A stretch of 21,614 nt of DNA from AC-32 sp045806105 (GTDB taxonomy: Bacteria; Actinomycetota; Thermoleophilia; Gaiellales; Gaiellaceae), in NCBI GenBank assembly GCA_045806105.1, contig JBJMJY010000052.1, forward strand, positions 1-21,614, read 5' to 3'. Position numbers and translations under genes: made by a program. Positions 6,939-14,582 of this stretch are shown here, in pieces (the stretch's first letter is position 1; every line of letters starts with the position of its first letter). The notes under the pieces were generated by a model. It was not told where the DNA came from and searched no databases. It saw nothing but the letters and a program-made list of their open reading frames with translations.

Positions 6939-9805
6939 CTCAACGCCTCCCGCACGATCCGGTCCTGCTCCTTCAGGTGCGCCGTCGGGTAACCCTCGCT
7001 CGGGCTCGCGCGCCACGGCCGGCCGACGAAGCGGAGGCGCACACCTTCGGGCAGCGTCTCCTCGAGACGGTGGCGGATCGCGCGCCACGGCCCCATGTTC
7101 TGTGGCTCCTCCTGCACCCAGACGAGCTCCTCGAGCGTCGGGAACGAGTGGACGAGCTCCTTCGCCTCGGGAACCGGAAACGGATAGAGCTGCTCGAGCC
7201 GCCCGACCGCGACCCAGTCCGCCTGGTCGCGCAGCTCGTGGCCGACGACGTCGTAGTAGACCTTGCCTGAGCAGAGGACGAGCCGGCGCACGCGCTCGGC
7301 CTGCGCCCCTCCGTCGCCCAGCACCGGTCGGAACGACGACTCGGCGAGCTCCGGCAGCGGCGAGGCGGCCTGCTTCAGGCGGAGCAGCCCCTTCGGCGTC
7401 ATCACGACGAGCGGCCGCGCGCTCGGCTCGAGTGCCTGACGGCGAAGCAGGTGGAAGTACTGCGCGGCGGTCGTGCAGTTCACGATCCGGATGTTCTCCT
7501 GGGCCGCGAGCTGAAGGAACCGCTCGAGCCGCGCGCTCGAGTGCTCGGGGCCGTTGCCCTCGTAGCCGTGGGGCAGCAGGAGCGTCAGGCGTGAGGTCTG
7601 GCCCCACTTCGACAGCCCGGAGACGATGAACTGGTCGACCGCGACCTGGGCGCCGTTGACGAAGTCGCCGAACTGCGCCTCCCAGGCCACGAGCGCCTCG
7701 GGCGCCGCGACCGAATAGCCGTACTCGAAGCCGAGGCACGCCTCCTCGGAGAGCGGCGAGTTGTGGATCTCGAACGACGCCGTGGCGCCGTCCAGGTTCT
7801 GGATCGGCGCGTAAGCCTGGCCATTCTGCGCGTCGTGGAGCACGAGGTGGCGGTGCGAGAACGTGCCGCGCTCGGTGTCCTGGCCGGTCAGCCGGATCGG
7901 GATGCCCTCCACGAGCAGGCTCGCGAAGGCGAGCTCCTCGGCCTGCCCCCAGTCGATGGCGCCCTCGTCGAGGGCGGTCCGGCGGCGGTCGAGCTGCTTG
8001 GCGAGCTTCGGGTTCACGGTAAAGCCGTCAGGCACGCCCAGCAGCTCGTCGTTGAGCGCGCGCAGCCGGTCGGCGGGCACCGCCGTGACGACCTCGGCTC
8101 CGGTGGACGCGGGGATTCGGCCCTCGTAGGCGACGGGGGGGACGTCCTGGCCGAAGGTCGTCTTCAGCCGCTCGTGCGCCTCCTTCAGGGTCGCCTCCAC
8201 GCGCGCGGCCATCGCGTCGACGTCCTCCTGGGTCACGACGCCCTGCTCCAGCAGCGCCCGCGCGTACTGCTCGCGCACGCTCGGTTGCTGCTCGATCCGC
8301 GCCGCCATCAGCGGCTGCGTGTACGCGGCCTCGTCCTGCTCGTTGTGCCCGTAGCGGCGGTAGCCGACGAGGTCGATCACGACGTCAGTGCAGAAGCGGC
8401 GACGGAAGGCCATGGCCAGCCTGACGGCCGAGAGCGCCGCCTCCGGGTCGTCGGCGTTGACGTGGATGATCGGGAGGTCGAAGCCCTTGGCGAGGTCGCT
8501 CGAGTAGCGCGTCGAGCGCGCGTCGGCGGGGTCGGTCGTGAAGCCGATCTGGTTGTTCGCGATCAGGTGGAGCGTGCCGCCCGTCGAGTAGCCGTTCAGG
8601 TCGGCGACGTTGAGCGTCTCCGCTACAACGCCCTGGGCCGGGAAGGCGGCGTCACCGTGGATCTGCACCGCCATCGCGACGGAGGAGTCAACGTAGCCGG
8701 TGCGGGTCGAGCGGTCGGTCTGCTCCGCGCGGGTGCGGCCCTCGACGACGGGATCGACCGCCTCGAGGTGGCTCGGGTTGGAGGCGAGGGTGACGGTGAT
8801 CTCGCCCGCGGGCGTCCGGCGCGTGCCCTGGGCGCCGAGGTGGTACTTGACGTCGCCCGTGCCTCCTTCGGGATCGGCGGCGACCGCCTCGAGCGTGCGC
8901 TCGCCCTCGAACTCGCGCAGGATCGTCTCGTACGGGCGGCCGAGCACGTGCGCGAGCACGTTGAGGCGTCCGCGGTGCGCCATGCCGAGCACGACCTCGT
9001 GGCCGCCTTCCTCGGCGGCGAGCGCAATCGCCTCGTCGAGCATCGGCACCATCGAGTCGAGGCCTTCGACCGAGAACTGCTTCTGGCCGAGGAAGGCGCG
9101 GCGGAGGTAGCGCTCGAAGCCCTCGACCTCGGTCAGACGCTCGAGCAGCCGCCGTCGGTCCTCGGTCGAGAGCATGTGGTGGTAGCGCCGCGACTCGATC
9201 ACCGTGCGCAGCCAGACGCGCTGCTCGTGGTCTGAGATGTGCTCGATCTCGTACGCGCTCGTGCCGCAGTAGACCTCGCGCAGGTGCGGGAGGGCGTCGG
9301 CGAGCGTCTCGCCGGGGACGTGGACGCCGAGGATCTCCGCCGGGATCAGGCGCTGCAGCTCCTCGGTGAGCTTCGGCTCGCGTCGTTCCGGCTCGAGCGC
9401 CGGGTCGCCGACCGGCTCGCTGCCGAGCGGGTCGAGGCGCGCGGCCAGGTGGCCGTGCGTGCGGTGGGCGGTGACCAGGGCCATCGCGGCGGCGATCGCG
9501 GCGAGGAGCGTCTCGTCGGGCGCCGCTGCGGGCCCGGCCTCGACGGGGGCCGGCTGCGGCTCCGGGGCCGCCGCGACCGCGGCCGGGGCGGGAGCTGGAG
9601 CCGGCACCTGCACATGGCCGTTGCCGTCCTCGCGCAGCAGCTCGACGAGGCGCGCGAGGCCCGGGTGCGCCGCGACCAGGTCGCTTGCGCCGCTCTCGAA
9701 GAGGGCGCGCCACTCGTCCGGGACCGCGTCGGGGTTCTCGAGGTACTGCTCGAGGAGTGCGCTCGCGTAGCCCGCGTTGAGCCCGTCGACGTCGTGCATG
9801 CTCAT
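6935..9805 (-). CDS. sucA: 2-oxoglutarate dehydrogenase E1 component (thiamine diphosphate-dependent)
   Basis: 956 residues. Decarboxylates 2-oxoglutarate and passes the succinyl group to the E2 lipoyl domain in the TCA cycle. Start: ATG at 9805, chosen because the product then begins MSMHDVDGLNAGYASALLEQ, the usual E1 N-terminal segment (YLENPDAVPDEWRALF); the ATG at 9799 is an alternative. Upstream frame to 9934 gives no family-like sequence. Residues 67-97 form an Ala/Pro-rich linker. Core motifs: THGHLAARLDPLG (116-128), GMAHRGRLNVLAHVLG (274-289), HGDAAFPAQGVVAETLN (383-399), GYSTGGTLHLIANNQIGFTT (405-424) and GYRRYGHNEQDEAAYTQP (481-498). The C-terminal transketolase-like half is complete, ending LKEQDRIVREALS. 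No E2 acyltransferase domain is fused, unlike mycobacterial Kgd. E2 and E3 genes are not in the window. No strong Shine-Dalgarno lies at the start; TACAAC seven bases upstream hints at a leaderless transcript, weakly. Confidence 0.95.
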   Translation of the reverse strand: MSMHDVDGLNAGYASALLEQYLENPDAVPDEWRALFESGASDLVAAHPGLARLVELLREDGNGHVQVPAPAPAPAAVAAAPEPQPAPVEAGPAAAPDETLLAAIAAAMALVTAHRTHGHLAARLDPLGSEPVGDPALEPERREPKLTEELQRLIPAEILGVHVPGETLADALPHLREVYCGTSAYEIEHISDHEQRVWLRTVIESRRYHHMLSTEDRRRLLERLTEVEGFERYLRRAFLGQKQFSVEGLDSMVPMLDEAIALAAEEGGHEVVLGMAHRGRLNVLAHVLGRPYETILREFEGERTLEAVAADPEGGTGDVKYHLGAQGTRRTPAGEITVTLASNPSHLEAVDPVVEGRTRAEQTDRSTRTGYVDSSVAMAVQIHGDAAFPAQGVVAETLNVADLNGYSTGGTLHLIANNQIGFTTDPADARSTRYSSDLAKGFDLPIIHVNADDPEAALSAVRLAMAFRRRFCTDVVIDLVGYRRYGHNEQDEAAYTQPLMAARIEQQPSVREQYARALLEQGVVTQEDVDAMAARVEATLKEAHERLKTTFGQDVPPVAYEGRIPASTGAEVVTAVPADRLRALNDELLGVPDGFTVNPKLAKQLDRRRTALDEGAIDWGQAEELAFASLLVEGIPIRLTGQDTERGTFSHRHLVLHDAQNGQAYAPIQNLDGATASFEIHNSPLSEEACLGFEYGYSVAAPEALVAWEAQFGDFVNGAQVAVDQFIVSGLSKWGQTSRLTLLLPHGYEGNGPEHSSARLERFLQLAAQENIRIVNCTTAAQYFHLLRRQALEPSARPLVVMTPKGLLRLKQAASPLPELAESSFRPVLGDGGAQAERVRRLVLCSGKVYYDVVGHELRDQADWVAVGRLEQLYPFPVPEAKELVHSFPTLEELVWVQEEPQNMGPWRAIRHRLEETLPEGVRLRFVGRPWRASPSEGYPTAHLKEQDRIVREALS

Positions 9806-9855
9806 CGTCTTTGTTGTACCAACCGGGATCCCTCCCGGCGCAGCCGCGCGCGTTC

Positions 9856-10116
9856 CTAGAAGATCGGGTTGTCGGTGATCACGGCAACCGCCATCCCCGC
9901 CACGAAGCAGATGCTGCCGATGCCGATCGCCCACACCGCCAGGCGCGAGGCGCGCCCGCCGATCGACGCGGCGAGGAGCGCGAGGAGGAGCGCGAACGGG
10001 ATCAGCCGTCCCGGGTGATAGGCGACGGCGATGCAGCTCGTGAAGATCGCGACGGCGGCGAGGAAGGCGCCGATCGTCTCGGCCGTGCCCGACGACGCGT
10101 GCGGCTGCGCGCTCAC
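9856..10116 (-). CDS. Small integral membrane protein, 86 residues
   Basis: GTG start at 10116 that overlaps the TGA of the upstream membrane-protein gene (GTGA). Three hydrophobic segments are visible at about residues 15-33, 36-54 and 58-81 (for example FALLLALLAASIGG and GSICFVAGMAVAVI), so it is probably a three-helix inner-membrane protein. The N-terminus is short and polar, and the C-terminus ends TDNPIF. No family is recognised and there are no catalytic residues to point at. It ends 50 bp before the start of the 2-oxoglutarate dehydrogenase gene on the same strand, so the three could be co-transcribed. Overlap with its neighbour suggests the two small membrane proteins work together. 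Confidence 0.7.
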   Translation of the reverse strand: MSAQPHASSGTAETIGAFLAAVAIFTSCIAVAYHPGRLIPFALLLALLAASIGGRASRLAVWAIGIGSICFVAGMAVAVITDNPIF

Positions 10117-10364
10117 CGCGACACCGCTGCGCGGCGCGCCCTGGCCGGCCTCCGATCAGGACCGCGCTGCGACCCCGGCCGCGGGCCGCGCTGCCGGGAT
10201 CGCGACGACCACGGCGCCCGCGGGTCCGGCGGTTCCTCGACAGCGGTGCGCACCGGTTCGGGCGGGATCGGCTCGGCCCTCACCGCCCAGTACACGACCA
10301 GGCAGAGGTACACGATCGGGATCTTCAGGACGACCATCATGAAGACGAACTCCCAGACCTCCAT
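10113..10364 (-). CDS. Single-pass membrane protein with Arg-rich tail, 83 residues
   Basis: The ATG at 10364 gives MEVWEFVFMMVVLKIPIVYL followed by CLVVYWAVRAEPIPPEP, one clear membrane helix at about residues 6-28. The remaining 55 residues are Pro-, Glu- and then Arg-rich (RSRQRGPRPGSQRGPDRRPA), presumably cytoplasmic by the positive-inside rule. The frame extends upstream to 10490, but that part is low-quality sequence across an inverted repeat, so the shorter start is preferred. No strong Shine-Dalgarno is visible. It is translationally coupled to the 86-residue membrane protein by a GTGA overlap. Function unknown; a small scaffold or accessory subunit would fit, but nothing in the sequence proves it. 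Confidence 0.65.
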   Translation of the reverse strand: MEVWEFVFMMVVLKIPIVYLCLVVYWAVRAEPIPPEPVRTAVEEPPDPRAPWSSRSRQRGPRPGSQRGPDRRPARARRAAVSR

Positions 10365-10398
10365 TCGCGGCAGTGTACGGCACAAGGCGGTAGCCGGA

Positions 10399-10434
10399 TT
10401 GCGAGGGACGGCCGCGCGCGCCGCCCCCTCGCAA
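10399..10434 (-). terminator. Stem-loop between small membrane-protein genes, possible terminator
   Basis: Positions 10399-10407 (TTGCGAGGG) pair perfectly with 10426-10434 (CCCTCGCAA), and an inner CGGC/GCCG stem at 10409-10412 and 10420-10423 can extend it. It lies in the 76-bp gap before the 83-residue membrane protein, just after the possible microprotein stop. No T-run follows, so termination efficiency is uncertain; it may instead protect an mRNA end. Confidence 0.5.
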
Positions 10435-10440
10435 GGCTCG

Positions 10441-10587
10441 CTAGAGCTTTCCGATGCCGCTCGAGCCGGACCCACATCCCGGCACTGCAAGCAGGAACAT
10501 CACGACCAGCACGATTGCCAGCGCAATCGCGATTGCGACGAGCCAGCTACGCACCGCCGGCACTCGCGCCGCTTCCGCCATCGCCAT
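10441..10587 (-). CDS. Possible membrane microprotein, 48 residues
   Basis: ATG at 10587 (a second ATG at 10581) to TAG at 10443-10441. The product has a short N-terminus with two Arg, one hydrophobic helix (WLVAIAIALAIVLVVMFLLA), then PGCGSGSSGIGKL. It resembles either a one-helix membrane microprotein or a lipoprotein precursor with almost no mature part; VPGC is a poor lipobox. The 5' end overlaps the 3' end of the eight-cysteine secreted gene by 41 nt in another frame. A GTG at 10563, preceded by GGAAG, is an alternative start and reduces the overlap. A stem-loop follows directly after the stop. Support is the clean hydrophobic helix and the downstream hairpin; there is no homology evidence. 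Confidence 0.45.
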   Translation of the reverse strand: MAMAEAARVPAVRSWLVAIAIALAIVLVVMFLLAVPGCGSGSSGIGKL

Positions 10588-11122
10588 GGACCCAGATGCT
10601 CACGAGCGGGTACTTGTGCACGCAGTACCAGGCGAGGCAGACGTGGAATTCTCCCTGCGTCCATGCCGTCGTGGAGTACGTGCCGACGCCGCGGCCCGGA
10701 CAATGCTCGTAGGCGCAGTTGGTGCCCGTGTGGCCGTCGAAGCTCCAGCCGAAGGCCGTGTTGGAGGGCCAGCGGTCGCGCCAGAAGTACGTGATGACGT
10801 TGTTCCGGTAGCACCACCGGACCTGCTGGTTGTAACGGAACACGATCATGTGCGCGAGGTTGCGTCGGGTCGCTCGCGCCCAGCGGGTGCGGCAGGTGCC
10901 GGGCGAGTACTCGTAGGCAGCCCACGACTCGCTGAAGACCCCGGTCTCGCTCGCGCCGCTACCGCAATCGATGTTCGGGTCGTAACAGGAATCCGCCGGG
11001 TAGTCCGGGCCCGGATCGGGTTCTGCGCGAGCCGCGCTCGGCGAAAGCGCGATCACGGCCACGACCGCTGTTGCGAGCAGCGTCGCACCTCCGAGGCCAG
11101 TCCAGCGTCTGCGTGTCTCCAT
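10547..11122 (-). CDS. Secreted cysteine-rich hypothetical protein, 191 residues
   Basis: The ATG at 11122 is preceded by a strong ribosome binding site (GGGAGGTGAACG-ATG). The signal peptide is clear: METRRRWTGLGG, a hydrophobic core, then SAARA with cleavage expected near residue 33. The mature part has eight cysteines (46, 53, 77, 104, 136, 141, 162, 167), an even number suited to four disulfides outside the cell, and many aromatic residues (VRWCYRNN, ITYFWRDRWPSNTAF, FHVCLAWYCVHKY). This looks like a compact secreted beta-rich domain. I do not recognise a named family. It ends with a Gly/Ser/Ala tail. Promoter not found; an 11-bp near-palindrome (TTCGGGCCGAA, 11185-11195) sits upstream. 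It may head a short unit with the 48-residue microprotein. Confidence 0.75.
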   Translation of the reverse strand: METRRRWTGLGGATLLATAVVAVIALSPSAARAEPDPGPDYPADSCYDPNIDCGSGASETGVFSESWAAYEYSPGTCRTRWARATRRNLAHMIVFRYNQQVRWCYRNNVITYFWRDRWPSNTAFGWSFDGHTGTNCAYEHCPGRGVGTYSTTAWTQGEFHVCLAWYCVHKYPLVSIWVHGDGGSGASAGGA

Positions 11123-11239
11123 CGTTCACCTCCCGTCGACTCATGCCGACGGTAGGCGTGGCCGGCGCGCGGGTGTGAAACGCCTTCGGGCCGAAATTGC
11201 AACATCGAGCGAACGTCTAGTCGACGCCGCGCCGCGCCG

Positions 11240-12727
11240 CTAGTGGTCGTTTCGGACCGGTCCGAAGCCGCCGCCGCCGGGCGTCTCGACGCGGATCACG
11301 TCGCCGGCGCGCACGTCGCGAGTGGCCTTCGCCGGGAGCTCGTCGCCGTTCAGCAGGTTGCGGCCCGGCAGCCCTGGCTCCCCGCCGTGCGCGCCGCGCG
11401 GCGCGTGCGCCCGACGCTCGGCGACGAGCGAAAGTCGGCAGTCCTCGAGCACCCGCAGCTCCCGCACGACGCCGTCGCCGCCACGCTGCTCTCCCTCGCC
11501 GCCGGATCCGAGCCGCAGCTCGTGCCGCTCGACGCGGAGCGGATACGCGAGCTCGAGCGCCTCGGCCGGCGTCGAGAGCGTGTTGGACATCGCCACGTGC
11601 ACGCCCGACGGCCCGTCGGCCTCGGGGCACGCGCCCTGTCCGCCGCCCACGGTCTCGTAGTACGTGAAGCGGTCGTTGCCAAGCGTCAGGTTGTTCATCG
11701 TCCCCTGCCCCTGCGCGGGCACCGGCAGCGCCTGGCCGAACGCAGCGAAGACGACGTCCACGATGCGGCTCGACGTCTCGACATTCCCGGCCGCGACCGC
11801 GGCGGGCCGGCGTGCGTTGACGAGCGAGCCTTCGGGCGCGCGCACGCGCACCGGGACGAAGGCGCCGCCCGAGGCCGGGACGTCCGGATCGGTCAGGCAG
11901 CGGACGACGAAGTAGCAGGCCGAGCGCGTGACCGCGAGCGGGCAGTTGAGGTTCCCGTCGTGCTGCGGCGCGCTGCCCGCGAAGTCGAGCTCGACCTCGT
12001 CGCCGGCGATCGTGAGCGCTACTCGAAGCGGAAGCTCGCCTCCGCCCGCCGGCTCGAGCACGTCGCTCGCCTCGAGGCGCCCCGCGGGGAGACGCGCGAT
12101 CGCGGCCCGGACGATGCGTTCCGAATAGCCGTGGAGCGCGTCCATCGCCGCCTCCACGCGCTCTCGGCCGCGGCGGTCGCAGAGCTCGTCGAGGCGTCGC
12201 TCCGCGAGCGCGTGCGCCGCGAGTTGTGCCCGGAGGTCGCCGCGACGTTCGTCCGGGTTGCGCATCCGCGCGACGAGGCCCTCGACCGCCGCCTCGTCGA
12301 GCCGCGTCGGCGGGATCACGACGCCCTCGTCCTCGAGCCGGCACGAGTCGGCCGGCAGGCTTCCGGGCTCGACGCCGCCGACGTCCGCGTGGTGTGCGCG
12401 CGTGACCGCGAAGCCCACCCGCGTCCGCGTGACGAGGGTGATGTCCGGGAGATGCGTGCCGCCCGCGAACGGGTCGTTGAGGATCCAGATGTCGTCCGGC
12501 GCGGGGTCGTGCACGCGGACGGCCGCGACGGCATCGGGCATCGCGCCGAGGTGGACGGGGATGTGCTCCGCCTGCGCGACCATCCGGCCGCGGGCGTCGA
12601 AGAGCGCGGTCGAGCAGTCGCGCCGCTCCTTGATGTTCGCCGAGAAGGCGGAGCGGACGAGGACGGCGCCCATCTCGTCGGCGATCGAGCGCAGGGAGGC
12701 GCCGATGACCTGGAGCTCGATGTTCAT
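11240..12727 (-). CDS. hyuB: HyuB-type hydantoinase/oxoprolinase subunit B
   Basis: 495 residues, hydantoinase B (HyuB) family, the partner of HyuA in ATP-dependent opening of hydantoin or 5-oxoproline rings; acetophenone and acetone carboxylase subunits are relatives. The N-terminus is typical: SLRSIADEMGAVLVRSAFSA, NIKERRDCSTALFDARGRMV, AQAEHIPVHLGAMPDAV, then ILNDPFAGGTHLPDI (83-97) and TRAHHADVGGVEPGS (109-123). Later segments NCPLAVTRSACYFVVRCL, NVETSSRIVDVVFAAFGQAL and the C-terminal VIRVETPGGGGFG also match the family. It is slightly shorter than the usual 520-580 residues but complete end to end. The ATG overlaps the HyuA stop codon (ATGA), so the two are coupled. The actual substrate cannot be told from sequence; hydantoinase is the family name, not a proven reaction here. 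Confidence 0.92.
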   Translation of the reverse strand: MNIELQVIGASLRSIADEMGAVLVRSAFSANIKERRDCSTALFDARGRMVAQAEHIPVHLGAMPDAVAAVRVHDPAPDDIWILNDPFAGGTHLPDITLVTRTRVGFAVTRAHHADVGGVEPGSLPADSCRLEDEGVVIPPTRLDEAAVEGLVARMRNPDERRGDLRAQLAAHALAERRLDELCDRRGRERVEAAMDALHGYSERIVRAAIARLPAGRLEASDVLEPAGGGELPLRVALTIAGDEVELDFAGSAPQHDGNLNCPLAVTRSACYFVVRCLTDPDVPASGGAFVPVRVRAPEGSLVNARRPAAVAAGNVETSSRIVDVVFAAFGQALPVPAQGQGTMNNLTLGNDRFTYYETVGGGQGACPEADGPSGVHVAMSNTLSTPAEALELAYPLRVERHELRLGSGGEGEQRGGDGVVRELRVLEDCRLSLVAERRAHAPRGAHGGEPGLPGRNLLNGDELPAKATRDVRAGDVIRVETPGGGGFGPVRNDH

Positions 12728-14499
12728 TTCACGGTTTCGGCACGGTCTCGTGACAGTCTCGTGAGCCGCAGCGTGCTACTGGTCCCATCCCTAACCCCCA
12801 CCCACCCCGGGGGAATCCAGCAGGTGGCGCCGTCGAGCGCGAGGACTTGCGGGCCGGGCGCTTCGAGCGGCTCGGCCGGCGGGAGCTCGAGCGAGGGGCC
12901 CGGCCGCACGTCCGCCGTCCGCACGGCAACGAGCTCGATCTCCCGGCCGCGGTCGGCGTAGCCGTACCGCGTCTCGTGCGCGCGGTGGAACGCCTCCGCG
13001 AGGCCGGGTTGCAGCGGCACCGTCAGCTCGAACGACTGGCCGCGGTACCGGAGCTCCGCCTCGCCCTCGACCGGCAGCTCGCCCGCGTCCTCGAGCGCGC
13101 ACACGTACGAGCGGACCGCGTCCCGCCGCTCGTCGGCGACCGCGAGGCCGAGCGCCGAGAGCACACCCGCGGCCGCCGGCACGAGCACCGTCGCGACACC
13201 GAGCTCCTCCGCAAGCGCGCAGGCGTGCAGCGGGCCGGCGCCACCGAAGGCGACGAGGGTGACCTCCCGCGGGTCGTGCCCGCGCTCGACCGAGACCAGC
13301 CGCAGCGCACGCAGCATCTCGGCGTTGACGGCCTCCACCGCCTCGCCGGGATCGAGCCCCTCGAACGCCTGCTCCGCGGCGGCGTGGTCGAGCTCGAGGC
13401 TGCCGGCCAGACCCGGCGGCAGCCGCCCGAGGAGGAGGTTCGCGTCGGTCACGGTCGGGCGTGTCCCGCCGCGGCCGTAGCACGCAGGCCCCGGGTCGGC
13501 GCCCGCGCTCTCGGGCCCCACGCGCACCGCGCCTCCGGCGTCGCGCCAGACGATCGAGCCGCCGCCTGCGCCGACCGTTCGCAGGTCGACCGTCGGCAGG
13601 CGCAACGGCAGCCCGCCGACCTCGCGCTCAGCGCTTCGGCCCGCCTCGCCGCCGCGGATCAGGCAGACGTCGGTCGAGGTGCCACCCATGTCGAACGAGA
13701 TCGCGTCCTCCACACCGGCCGCGCGTGCGGCCCGAGCCGCTCCGACCACGCCCCCCGCCGGGCCGGACATGACCGCGACGGCTGGGTGCGCGGCCGCCTC
13801 CGTCAATGTCGCGAGACCGCCGGACGAGCGCATCACGAGCGGCTCCGGCAGCGCGGCGCCCGCGCCCGCACGGCCGAGTGCCTCGAGGTACCGCGACACG
13901 ACCGGCCCGAGGTAGGCGTCAATCGCGGCGGTCGAGGCGCGCTCGTACTCCCGCAGCTCCGGCGAGACCTCGTGCGAGGCGACGACGCGCGCCCGAGGCA
14001 GGCGCCGTCGCAGCTCCGCCGCGACCGCCTGCTCGTGACCGGGGTCGCGGAACGAGAAGAGCAGGCAGACCGCAACCGCCTCGACCGCCGCGTCGACCTC
14101 GGGCAGCGAGCCGAGGTCGAGCGGCTCGAGCACACCCTCCGGCCCCATCCGCTCGCGTACGCCGAAGCAGCGCTCGAGCGGAACGAGCGGCTCCGGGTGC
14201 GCGGCGCAGAGCCGGTACAGGTGAGCCCTGTCCTGCCGGCGCAGGTGGAGCAGATGCTCGAATCCCGCGGTCGCGACGAACGCCGTCCGCGCTCCCTTGC
14301 GCTCGAGCAGCGCGTTCGTGGCGACGGTCGTGCCGTGCGTGAACCGGTCGACCCCGCTAGCGCCGACGGCGGATGCCGCTGCGAGCACCGACTCTTCCTG
14401 CCGCGCCGCGGTCGGTACCTTCGCCGTCCGCAGCTCGCCCTCGGCGAGCAGGACGGCGTCGGTGAACGTCCCGCCCACGTCGACGCCCAGAATCGCCAC
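12724..14499 (-). CDS. hyuA: HyuA-type hydantoinase/oxoprolinase subunit A
   Basis: 591 residues, HyuA family with an actin-like ATPase fold. The N-terminal domain begins at once with MAILGVDVGGTFTDAVLL, then FTHGTTVATNALLERKGART (53-72). The central domain shows SFDMGGTSTDVCLIRGG (268-284), DLRTVGAGGGSIVWRDAGG (305-323) and AGADPGPACYGRGGTRPTVT (332-351). Further on come VAFGGAGPLHACALAEELGV and the C-terminal barrel-like part (YRGQSFELTVPL, RYGYADRGREIELVAVR). The family is usually 640-700 residues, so this is a compact version without obvious loss of nucleotide-binding motifs. The GTG at 14499 is the start because the family N-terminus follows immediately; no good Shine-Dalgarno precedes it. 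Expected to form a complex with HyuB. No racemase, carbamoylase or transporter gene adjoins, so the ring substrate is unknown. Confidence 0.93.
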   Translation of the reverse strand: MAILGVDVGGTFTDAVLLAEGELRTAKVPTAARQEESVLAAASAVGASGVDRFTHGTTVATNALLERKGARTAFVATAGFEHLLHLRRQDRAHLYRLCAAHPEPLVPLERCFGVRERMGPEGVLEPLDLGSLPEVDAAVEAVAVCLLFSFRDPGHEQAVAAELRRRLPRARVVASHEVSPELREYERASTAAIDAYLGPVVSRYLEALGRAGAGAALPEPLVMRSSGGLATLTEAAAHPAVAVMSGPAGGVVGAARAARAAGVEDAISFDMGGTSTDVCLIRGGEAGRSAEREVGGLPLRLPTVDLRTVGAGGGSIVWRDAGGAVRVGPESAGADPGPACYGRGGTRPTVTDANLLLGRLPPGLAGSLELDHAAAEQAFEGLDPGEAVEAVNAEMLRALRLVSVERGHDPREVTLVAFGGAGPLHACALAEELGVATVLVPAAAGVLSALGLAVADERRDAVRSYVCALEDAGELPVEGEAELRYRGQSFELTVPLQPGLAEAFHRAHETRYGYADRGREIELVAVRTADVRPGPSLELPPAEPLEAPGPQVLALDGATCWIPPGWVGVRDGTSSTLRLTRLSRDRAETVK

Positions 14500-14582
14500 T
14501 GTGGGAATGTGTCAGTTGGGCGTGCGCCCTCGCACGATCACCCCGTGGGCGAAGCTCGCGAGCAGTGGCGCGTGCGCGGCGA

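Noticed and set aside
6126..7739. 537-codon minus-strand frame spanning two convergent genes
   Set aside because: Runs across the end of the dehydrogenase gene in a wrong frame and antisense to the proline-rich gene; Arg/Ala-rich shadow.
7763..9235. 490-codon plus-strand frame antisense to the dehydrogenase gene
   Set aside because: No recognisable motif, Arg/Val/Asp-biased composition; mirror of the E1 coding frame.
9806..9934. 43-residue N-terminal extension of the dehydrogenase E1
   Set aside because: Translation is Gly/Arg-rich without family similarity; the E1 N-terminal motif begins at the ATG at 9805.
11243..12961. 572-codon plus-strand frame opposite hyuB
   Set aside because: Low-complexity Arg/Ala/Val translation and no ribosome binding site; the minus strand encodes clear HyuB motifs.
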